From positions 1 to 30,538 of the forward strand of contig CAJNOQ010001545.1 in assembly GCA_905250885.1 (NCBI GenBank): a DNA stretch of 30,538 nucleotides, in the 5' to 3' direction. Positions 18,297 to 27,421 of the stretch are shown here, in pieces. How positions within the stretch are numbered: the stretch's first letter is position 1; each line of letters begins with the position of its first letter. The notes beneath the pieces were generated by a model. It made no database searches, was not told the DNA's origin, and saw only the letters and a list, made by a program, of their open reading frames with translations. This DNA comes from Didymodactylos carnosus. Lineage: Eukaryota > Rotifera > Eurotatoria > Philodinida > Philodinidae. Both the position numbers and the translations under genes were made by a program.

Positions 18297-18594
18297 TACA
18301 GAAAAATAGAAATTTATACGGGTAGAGGCCATTAACATCTTTAACATGAAAACTGGTTAAAAAAATTCATTTTAAAACGTCTGAACTCGTTCAGTGCATT
18401 GACACTGTTCGCTTGAACCGCTTAACGTAAGATAAGAGGAGAGATCTCTAACTTATTCTCGAAGCTAAGTGGTTGAATGCTTGAGGAGAGTAGATGATTC
18501 ATTCTTTCTAATTCTTTTAAACAATCCTTGATGAAGACAGAAGAGGAGGTTGACAAATTTTGATTGAAAAATATTAACGGTCAGAATATACACA

Positions 18595-18837
18595 CTACAC
18601 TGTCAGAAATGAACCCACTTTGTTCGCTAGTATCCAGGTGAAACCAGCGAACAAAGTGGGTTCATTTCTGACAGTGTAAGTAAAGGAAATTGTGCTGTTA
18701 AATTCAACTGCATCCGAAAACAAAGGTTCATATAATTTAGCGAGAAATTCAGACGAGAAACTTTTCACAGAATTATCCTGTTTTTTAATTAGTTCATGCC
18801 ATTTCAGCGACAAGTATGAAGGCCCTTCCTTCTTCCC
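18595..18837 (-). pseudogene. Possible decayed coding fragment carrying a stem-loop insertion
   Basis: A minus-strand open stretch with no ATG at a sensible place. It reads protein-like over 18679-18837 (for example LSLKWHELIKKQDNSVKSF and FLAKLYEPLFSDAVEF), then runs into the 79-bp stem-loop element at 18598-18676, where similarity to a normal protein ends. Family unknown. It is best seen as an exon remnant interrupted by the insertion. Confidence 0.3.
18598..18676. mobile_element. 79-bp perfect palindromic MITE, TA-flanked
   Basis: Two perfect 31-bp inverted arms (18598-18628 and 18646-18676; outer end CACTGTCAGAAATGAACCCA) are separated by a 17-nt loop and flanked by TA on both sides (18596-18597, 18677-18678). 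TA duplication is typical of the Tc1/mariner superfamily, and a stem-loop this clean suggests a young or structurally constrained copy. It has no coding capacity. Transcripts through it would form a very stable hairpin. Confidence 0.8.
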
Positions 18838-19275
18838 TTAGATGGATGATGACACACATAAATGGGTGAATATGTCGCCCGTTTTATACGAAACATGAAT
18901 TTGCAGTGTGGTCACTCACTTTTTTTTATGTCATTTTTTTTTACAGCTCATTCATTTGTTTCTTTTTACATTATGATTTGATGTGGTATTACCAATGGAA
19001 GCGAGAAAAATAAAGTCACACGAAAATGCACAGCAAACTCTTTGTCTATTAATATTATCAAGCACCTGACAAAAGCGACTTATTCAGACGAAAAAACAAT
19101 ACTTATTTCCTCTCGTGCTCTACTTATTTCAGTTGATGTTGCCCAGAAAATCTACAATTTAATGTCTGCAAGGGTTCCTACTATACTAGGTCAAAACTAG
19201 ATCTCCGTAAATTTGATGCGTAAATCTCTACTATCGCTGTAAAATTTCCAAATTTCATGTTGTAATAAAAACAGG

Positions 19276-19491
19276 CGGTACCATCTATCTTTGACTTCTG
19301 ATGTTAGTTCATGATATTTTCTACAAAATGAGAGTGAACCGACTCTCCTAAGATTTGACGGTTTAGGCGTGGCAGAATGTGATAGAATAAGGTTTTTACC
19401 AGGGATACCAGATCCAAAGCAAGAAAATAAAAGCCTAAAAGCAGAACCTGCGAGGTGGTATAAAATGTCTCAAATATTCAGGTGGAGATAG
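19276..19491 (+). pseudogene. Possible decayed coding fragment, family unknown
   Basis: A 58-codon open stretch (19315-19488, stop 19489-19491) without an initiator. It is preceded in the same frame by a further 12 protein-like codons and a single TGA (19312-19314). It includes PTLLRFDGLGVAECDRIRFL and PGIPDPKQENKSLKAEPARW, a composition unlike random AT-rich frames. No family recognised and no clean splice sites at either end, so an exon relic is more likely than a gene. Confidence 0.3.
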
Positions 19492-21810
19492 ACGTATATT
19501 ATAGGTTTTCGAGTGTGCTGAATACCAAAAAGCACTTTTCCGCGACTCTAAATGAACTTTAATTTTTTCTTAATATTGATATGCATTCATCTCTAAGTTT
19601 CCTACTCGATAGAAAAGACCGATCTTGAGACTCCCAATATGTCCGGTACCATACTAAATCATGATAGATCAAGAGAATCGATTAACTCCTATTTTACTGA
19701 AATAGCCTATACTAGTCTATCTAATCAATAAGAAAAACCTAAGTATTTGTATTTCAAGTTTTGGAATTAAATTCCAGTTTTTGAAAGATCCTCCAGAAAC
19801 CATATGTTAAAAAGATTCTACACTTACTAGTCATATGAGAAGATTTGCTAAGGTTTGGCTATCGAATGGCGTCAACTACAGCTGTCTGTCAAATTTTTCT
19901 AGAAAAAGTTTTATACTTTAACAGACAATAGATGTCGGACTGAACAATCGGCTATTTTTCGGAGAGCACAGCAGATACTTGTATAAAAGATTATGCTTAA
20001 AAGCAGTTACAGTGGATTAATTTAGCAATAAAAAGGATTTAAAATTTCAATCACAATAAGTTTCTCTTTCGAATACTACTGCGTCGGGAAAATTCGCAGT
20101 TAGTCCATCTTGTTCACTTTGCGTTTTAAAGTAAAGAAAAAAATTTCATTGTGATTTTTTTTAGTTTTCAGTCCGTGCTGAAAACCATCTATAAAATTTT
20201 TATTTCGGTTTGTTTTTAAGGAACACCAATAGTCCGATTCTCAATTGTTTGATGGTGTGATTTTCTGAATATTTTTAGATATTTTTGTGCTTTGATTCAG
20301 TTGAGATCGGCAAAAATGGTAAGATTTTTTCATTCATAAATAGAAAACTGAAAGTAGTGAATAGATTTAGTGTACGGAGAATACACATCTGTCATACTGT
20401 ACACGTGGGTTTATTTGGTTTATTGCGTTAGCAAAATGGTACTCTTTTCTTATTGATCCAAAAACTTTCTTATAGTTTAAATTTATCAATATGAATTATT
20501 TTTCGTTGGTGAAAGGTAGTAACTATCTCTATTCTTTTTATTTCAGGATGGAAAAGGAAAGGGAAAGAAAAAAAACCGTCTAAGCACCTACGATCATCGA
20601 TGGACTATCTGTGCAAGAAATGACCAAAAAAGGATTGAAAGATCATTTTCGGTGGATATGTGAAGAATTAGCGAACGAGCGAGAAGAGTGAAATGATTTT
20701 TAATTAGAGCGTGATAGAATCAGCACATTTTGGAAAATAACAAAACGACAATTAGAAGAGAAAAAAGCTGAATTAAGAAATAAAGATCGTGAATTAGAAG
20801 ATGCCGAAGAACAACATTAAACAGAAGTCAAAGTAAGAGAGCAGTCGTATTCGAGATAGTATCCACCTGGTGCATTTTTAGTGATTATATGAACACCAAA
20901 TAATATAGCCGAATTAAAAACCAAAACATTAGCAGAGTTAAAAGTGGCACAGGAAGCACACAATGAAACTGAAAGTACTACATGGAAAGAAAAATGAGAA
21001 TTCAAAGTGCAAATGAAAGATCAAGAATTAGCACAGCAAGAAGCGGTCAGAACTTTGCCGAAGGTACGTGCGAACGACCGTAGCTCTGATTAGGGGAAAC
21101 AAGGAATGTCAACCCCTACTGTTAGTGTTTTTGTCGCAACTTTCACCTGCAAACAAATGTTTTACCCAATTTTTTCTTATCTCGGTAGCAATTTGCCCGA
21201 GCGTCCAAAAAATTTTGGTTGCGCTGCTGGTTCAAGTAAAATGCAGTGTATAGGTTTAAAAAACGTTTTAGTTTTTTTTCCTGATCACTTTCCGTCAAAA
21301 CTTCGACCTTCCTCTCTCTGGTCAACGATCAGTTATAACATCACATAATTATTCTATATCTTCTCTATCTATTTCAGACAAACAAGTCGTATATATCAAA
21401 AATTACGCGAAGATTTTCTTGGTCAAGCACGTGAAAAAATCAACAAATTAACGATTTATTACGTAACCATGAAAAAGCATTCAGCGATATTAAAAATACT
21501 ATAATGATATAACATTGAATAATTTGAATTCAATCAATACATTGAAAGTAAAGCTAAATGGCACACATGGACAATTTCGTAACAAATTTTGTTTTCTAGA
21601 GTTAAATTGAGAAAAAGAAATAAGAAGAACGACTGGAAAAACGTATGCGTGAAGTTGAAAGTGAAAATAGAAGAATGAGAGAGCCATTGGTAGCAGCAAA
21701 ACAAGAAACAGAAGAATTACGAAGACGATCAGAAAACTACAAGAAAGATAAAGCTTTGCTGGCGGTATGTTACATATCACAAAATTTATCGTTCCTTTGA
21801 TATCTCTTAA

Positions 21811-22650
21811 GGATCCCTCCCTCCCTCAGAAATATCTCCGACACCGTACATCCGATCTTGATGAAACTTTCCATAAATGTTAGGCATAATGAGTTATGGG
21901 AATGAAAAATTTTTTTGTCTCCAAGTCTTACGGTTTAGGAGTTTTCCAGAGATCAAGGTCCAAAAAGGATCCTGAAGTGCGTCCTAAAGTTTTTTAATAT
22001 ACTTCAAACTGGAGAGTTCAGGTTTGTTTTATTTTAAACTAGACACCAAAATACATGGACTGACCGGCGCCGATTTTCCAATTAAGCCTTTATTGGTTTT
22101 CTAGACAACCAATAACCTCCAAAACCCGAAAAATCCTCAGTTTGACAAAAAACTAAGACCTAATTCAAAAATCAACGCCGGTCAGTCCATATAGTTTCCT
22201 TTCCATGTTTAAACAAAAAAAGAATGAACTCTCTACGACAAACCGCTATTAAAAATCTTGGGACGCACTCCAGGTGTAACTCTTATATAAAGAAAACGCA
22301 GTATTAAACGCTGTACGAAATACTCGATTTTAGGACTTATAGCAAAATGCCTGTAAGTTTTTGGTGCAAGGTTATACAGAGTTGTGCAAGGTCTTATTTT
22401 GATCAGAAACGTTTGCTCTACAAAGTTGTGTTTTCAGAAAAATTTTAATTGCATAAGTATTCAGGAAAAAGTTATTATTTGAAGACCCGGTTTTTCGAGG
22501 CTCTTAGAAAACTTGCTCAGAATCCGCGGGAAACCAGTTTTGTAACCAAAAGCAATACAGATTCTGGAAGTAGACCCTTCAGGCTATTTTTCCATGTGCG
22601 TATCTCAAAATCGACCGAAAACCAACATTTCTGAAGGGGGGAGAGGGCCC
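21811..22650. mobile_element. 840-bp TTAA-flanked non-autonomous element inside the GAS8 pseudogene
   Basis: TTAA occurs at both borders (21807-21810 and 22651-22654). The ends are imperfect inverted repeats of about 30 bp: left GGATCCCTCCCTCCCTCAGA; right, on the other strand, GGGCCCTCTCCCCCCTTCAG. TTAA duplication is the hallmark of piggyBac-type insertion. Inside lies a second inverted repeat (arms about 21971-22077 and 22168-22275) whose inner 23 bp match at 21 positions (ATGGACTGACCGGCG core, 22055-22077/22168-22190). No transposase; an open frame at 22449-22634 looks random. It lies wholly within the intron after pseudo-exon 4. Confidence 0.7.
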
Positions 22651-22795
22651 TTAACATCTCTATAGACAGATAACTTTATGTGTCGTGTATATTTAGAATA
22701 CAAAAAATCGTTTGAAAACACTTATGAAAACGAACAAGAAAACTTAAAATGGAAATATGAAGCATTGTTACAACGTTTCGAAATCATATGTTTTT

Positions 22796-22841
22796 ATCGG
22801 CTCGTTTTTGTCGAATCGTTTTGTCATTTTACCTCATTTAG
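22796..22841 (+). other. Pseudogene intron with mutated splice donor (AT instead of GT)
   Basis: Joining ...QRFEI to MQKERYEL across 22796-22841 reproduces the GAS8 spacing exactly. The 46-nt intron ends ATTTAG but starts ATATGT where GTATGT is expected. A single G-to-A change at the first donor base explains it. Confidence 0.7.
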
Positions 22842-23150
22842 ATGCAGAAAGAACGATATGAACTGTATAATAAGTTTATCAAAGCCATTAATGAAGTTCA
22901 ATAAAAGATTAGTTTGAAAAATTTATTATTAGAAAAAATAATTGAGTACATTGGCCGATAGTTTTGAAAAGAAAGAAGCACAATTAAACGAAGTATTAGC
23001 TGCGTCGAATTTAGATCTAGCTGGATTATCTGCTGTAATGAGAAAACTTGAGGTTTGTTTTGATTCATTAATTTTTAACATGTATAATATTGTGAAATGT
23101 TTTGTTTTCAGGAGGTACTAGACTAAGGACCGAAGGACTTGTGAATTTAC

Positions 23151-23683
23151 TTTTTAGTGTTTGTTTAAAGTAGGAATTAAAAATGACGAGAAAAAGCCGA
23201 TGAAAAGATTGTAAATAATCAATCATCATCTTTTAAACACTTATTATTGGCGAAAATAAACTGGAAGTTTAAAACTGTTATAAAAATGAACAGTGACAGA
23301 TTTTTGAAAGATTATATAAATAGGATTAATGACTATCTTTTTTACACAATGAAGTTAATACATCAACAAAAGGAATATTTTCACTTTCTTTATCACAACA
23401 TGTACAGAAAACTCAAATGAATTTTAGAAAAAAGACACTAGTTGATAAGAAAAGAAGTTAAAGATACTTTGTATAGATAAAAACAAAATATAAAAGAAGA
23501 ATGAGATTACAAAATGAAGATTATTTTCATAAAACAAAAATATACATTGACAGAAAAACAAACAATGTTGATATTGACTAACTAATCAGATGAAAAATAA
23601 TTTCTTTTTGTCCAAGAGATTCGTTCAGATTCGATGTTAAACATCTCATATAATTTCGAAAATATCTATTGTTTTAGAACAAT
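23151..23683. other. Noncoding gap between converging GAS8 pseudogene and SLC10 gene
   Basis: A-rich sequence holding the eroded end of the pseudogene and the SLC10 3' UTR. No coding sequence, repeats or RNA genes recognised. Confidence 0.5.
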
Positions 23684-25624
23684 CTATGCTTCGTCATCAG
23701 TATTTGGTAGTCGTTCATATTCAGTTGCATCTCGAGCGTTTTCATCTCCAGATGAAACTGTTGTTGTTAAACCCGTTTTTCGTTTTTTATAGTAACGATA
23801 ACCACTAACGAGAACATAAATTATTAACAATGGAATGGGTATAGCAATAGCAACCTGAAAAAATTTAACAAAATAAACATTAGTCAAAACATATACATTG
23901 TATATACGTACAAATATCGGAACAATAATTGCTAAATCCGAATCTGGTTGTGGTAAAGATAATCGAAGAAAAAATATGGCAACACCCGTGTTTTGTAATC
24001 CTGTAAACAGTAAATATATCAACTAATAATACTAGATGATGTGTTATACTTTTCTTTTATCTTACCACTTTCAACAAATATGGCTATCAAACGTTCACGA
24101 GTCTGACAAGTTACTAATGCAAAGAAAATGCCAATAAGAAAACCTGTCCATGGTAATAATGCACTTGTGATGATTATCTTATAATTAATCAATTTAAAAA
24201 TATAAAGATTTGTATAAATGCCAAATGTTAAAATGTAGAGTATGAAAAAAATAGTAATAAAACGTAATAGACGTGTTAAACGATCGGCGATATTTGGCTT
24301 AAAATATCGTAATGCCAAACCAAGTGATGCTGGCACCTAATAAAAAACAAAAAGAAATCACATGCTTTCAGATATATACTTTATGAATATTACTTACAAT
24401 CAATGCAAATAACGTTGTAAACATATTTTCCCATGGAAAGTGAACGGTGTGAACATTAATAAAATCTCGACCAAGTAATAGAATCCACAAAGGAAATGTA
24501 GCTTTTAAAAGAGACAAAAGAATTCAATGGAATTCACAAAAATATTGAATATTCAATTTTGTAACTTACCAAATGCTGTTATTGTACTACAAAATGTCAT
24601 TGTCATTGAAAGACTGATATCTCCGCCGTACATTGCCACATACATGTTTGAAGCTCCACCACCGGGTGAAGCACCGGTTGCTAGCAGTCCGAGAGCAGTT
24701 GATGATGATAATTTAACTATTTTTGCGAGTCCATATGCAAGCTGCAAAAAGAAGCAAAAGATAATCAAATAACAAGCGCGATAAGTTTCAGAGACTGAAC
24801 ATTAACTACAGACAAATTTCAATGGGACTAGGTAGTAAGCATTTCTATTACTGCTTCTTCAAATGCTGAGCATGCACGGCAATAGTACTTAACGTTTCTT
24901 GAACGAAGCATTCGATAATATCAGTTATTTTTCAAAGTTGCAGATTAAAAAAACTATAATTATAACTCACCAATGGTAAACAAAAAAACTGTGAAAATAA
25001 TCCGATCAAAATGGGAACAGGTCGACGAATATTTTGAAAGAGATTTTGTGTCAATAGTTTACAACCGATAAGAAACGTTCCGATCGAGACCAAAATAATG
25101 ATAACAACAGTGAAGATTGTATCCAACACAGTCTGTTTACGTTTCACAGCAAAATCAACATCATAATCATTTGTGATGTTTTCCAAGATAGAATGATTCG
25201 AATTCAAATATTGTACATGAAGATACAAACGGCTAAATTGATAACAAGTAAATAAATAAGGATGGAACTGTTTATTTTAATGAACGTACCTATATCCTAA
25301 CAATAATCCGTGTACAGTGATATTAAATGTGCCAGTTTGTGTCTGTATCGTTGTAAAATCTAACTGAAACTCTTTTGGACTTTTCAACTCTAAAACATTT
25401 TTATTATCGAGCGACAGACTAACATTTATATATGATAGTGTAATATTTTGATCGATACATGAGATTTCGAAGAGAATTTGGATGTCAGTTACCGAATCAT
25501 TGATAAATATAGGCGGTGGTAAGGCTTTTGTAGTTTGATTTAAACACGTGATCGAACACGCACGAATGCTTGTAAAAATAACGCAACAGAAGAATATCAA
25601 AATAAAGTTTAATTTCGAAAGCAT
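23684..25624 (-). CDS. SLC10 (sodium/bile acid cotransporter) family protein
   Basis: Seven exons in phase: 25290-25624, 24971-25232, 24570-24741, 24398-24501, 24066-24336, 23912-24000, 23684-23854; 467 aa. It has a hydrophobic signal peptide (about 1-20) and a luminal/extracellular N-domain of about 115 residues with N-glycosylation sequons at N29, N42, N60, N67 and N101. A membrane core follows with roughly nine hydrophobic segments. The family signature GLLATGASPGGGASN lies at 217-231, and SQFFCLPL continues directly into LAYGLAK across intron 2, as in vertebrate SLC10A3/A5. The cytosolic tail is basic then acidic (KKRK...TDDEA). The long N-domain and overall length favour the orphan SLC10A3/SLC10A5 branch over the ileal bile-acid carrier, so the substrate cannot be assigned. 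The ATG directly follows a splice acceptor (TTTTTATTTCAG), consistent with trans-splicing to a zero-length native 5' UTR. Confidence 0.9.
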
Positions 25625-26769
25625 CTGAAATAAAAACCGATATATTATATGACAGCAATTAATTAAGAATAATTTTCCCGATCAAAAGTGTCATCTGTCG
25701 ATTTGCCGAAATAAGCCATCTTAAGGCGTAACCAGTTCAGAAAATTGGGTTTTAAGAAGCTTATTTTTTCTATTTTCCTGAATGGTCTCAGGGCCGAATT
25801 TTCTAGTCAAAAATCGTTTCTAAAGGCTTAAGGATTTCTGACTTGTCCCCAGTTTACATCTCTTGAACGTTGTGCTTGGAAAGTAGTCGAATAGTCTGTA
25901 TGACTTACATTCTATAATGTTGATTGAGATTTATGAACATTATTGGTAGAAGAGAATGTTAACGATGGTGTCGTTAAAGTTCAGCCGTGTGAAAAATCAT
26001 TATACGAGTCAGTTGAAGGATAATCAGAATTCAGTAATGAATGATGGGCACAGAATAAAGAAGAAAAAAACACTTAGAACCTGTAAATGTAATTATAATG
26101 ATTCAAAATAAAAACAAAAACTTATGATAGCAAGTAGATGTGTATGTATTTGATTCGAATCACTCCTGTTATCTCTAAGCTCGACAGAGTTTGAACATTT
26201 TACTCGCCGTCTTGAAAACAAGCAAACCCTTGTCCACAACATAAGCATTGTCGTTTTTTGTTTGATTCTATCTGAACTGTTTTTGTTTACCGATGGATCA
26301 TTCTAAATACTATACATGTGAGAGAAATAACAATTTTTTTTAACAGAAATCATATGTAACTGAAGTTTTAGGAAGTAAGCATTTGCAGCATTCGATATTC
26401 ATTTCTATTGTACGATCAAAATCCACAGTTATTATACATAAAGCAACATATTATTAAATATGAACTAAATGGGAACAATTTATATTGCTCACTTATCAAA
26501 AGCGTATGAATTAAGCGATGATCGGAGATTGCAGGTCTAATCAATTCTCAGAAAAAAGACGACAAATATATTCATTATTCTTTTTTTATCGCTTTTTTTA
26601 TCTGATGCACATGAACAACAATACGCGCACATGGAACATAACAAGCGCACATACAACAAAATCATTTGAGTAAAATTTCAAGATTAACAAACAAAAAAAA
26701 GACATAAAACTGAGCTGTAAAAGGAAAAAACCATCTTATTACGTCCATAATGGATTCGGTTAAACAAAC

Positions 26770-26787
26770 AAACATGCATGCATGTTT
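26770..26787. repeat. Perfect 18-bp palindrome
   Basis: AAACATGCATGCATGTTT equals its own reverse complement. It could bind a dimeric factor (it contains GCATGC and CATGCATG elements) or be fortuitous. Confidence 0.6.
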
Positions 26788-27380
26788 GATATCTTTTGTT
26801 CATCATCATCATCTTTATTTCGATTTGATATTTCGATAGATCATTCTCAAATAAAATGAATTGAAACCTGTTTTGCTAGCAATCCGCTGTATTGATACAC
26901 GAGAAAAAAAACTCAAATTGCTAAACTAACTTCCGGGATATGCACTTCTACAATTCTACCACTAGAAAATAGAAACAGACATTTTCATGTTTTGTAAAAT
27001 ACGTATACGTAAAAATTGTTTGTGTTAGTAAAACATTTACAGTTATTTCCGTGTTTTAATAATCAACAATAAAATAAATCGATAGACATTGAAAATAAAA
27101 CATACGATTTATTAATGATTCGTAGGGTATGCTCTCATAGATCAAATACAACAAAAATAGAGTTTATTTTCGAAACGATAGGAAATTCTTTAACCTAACG
27201 TATTTTCCACCGAACCTGTTTGTTCTGAAAACAGTCATACTGGTAGAGTAAAACTCAAATTCTGTCTTATATGATAATGATGAACAATTACTATCCTTGA
27301 AGTTCTGGATTAGAAAAAGCAGAAAAAAGATGTATCGTTCACACATAAACAAATTTAAATAACAACTACAGTAGCATTAT

Positions 27381-27386
27381 TTTATT
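27381..27386 (-). terminator. Candidate poly(A) signal of the TRIM-like gene
   Basis: AATAAA on the minus strand, 36 nt beyond the stop codon at 27422-27424, a typical distance. Confidence 0.5.
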
Positions 27387-27421
27387 CATATGTATAACGT
27401 AGATAAAATGTGTGTCGGTCT

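Larger units (their letters stand above)
17603..20315. other. Gene-poor region with relics between GSKIP and the GAS8 pseudogene
   Basis: 2.7 kb without an intact gene. It contains a perfect stem-loop element (18598-18676) and three stretches that read like protein but are interrupted (listed separately). Elsewhere only short AT-rich hairpins are visible, for example GTTTTCAG/CTGAAAAC near 20165-20190. Confidence 0.55.
20316..23150 (+). pseudogene. GAS8: Unprocessed GAS8/DRC4 pseudogene
   Basis: GAS8/DRC4 is a coiled-coil subunit of the nexin-dynein regulatory complex of motile cilia. A decayed copy keeps the exon-intron structure: ATG 20316-20318, then 20547-21063, 21378-21547, 21600-21764, about 22680-22795, 22842-23052, and 23112 to about 23150. 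Similarity to human GAS8 is obvious in pieces: [30 protein letters not shown], and KKEAQLNEVLAASNLDLAGL. Disabling changes: in-frame stops at 20689, 20701, 20818, 20995, 21603, 21621 and 22902; a frameshift after the initial Lys-rich tract; others near 20895 and between DIKN and YYNDI (about 21495), and near 22927; and a loss of about 30 codons in exon 3. The intron at 22796 begins AT instead of GT. The C-terminal exon fades after EVLD. Retained introns exclude retroposition; a degenerating duplicate (ohnolog or allele) is likely, with a working copy elsewhere because rotifers depend on motile cilia. Confidence 0.92.
25625..27421. other. Intergenic region between SLC10 start and TRIM-like 3' end
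   Basis: 1.8 kb of AT-rich sequence. No coding homology; the minus-strand open frame 27164-27352 looks random. A perfect 18-bp palindrome (AAACATGCATGCATGTTT) lies at 26770-26787 and a short CATCAT run follows it. Confidence 0.55.

Noticed and set aside
21068-21348. Overlapping plus- and minus-strand open frames after GAS8 pseudo-exon 2
   Set aside because: They lie in an intron of the pseudogene and match nothing; the GAS8 reading resumes at 21378.
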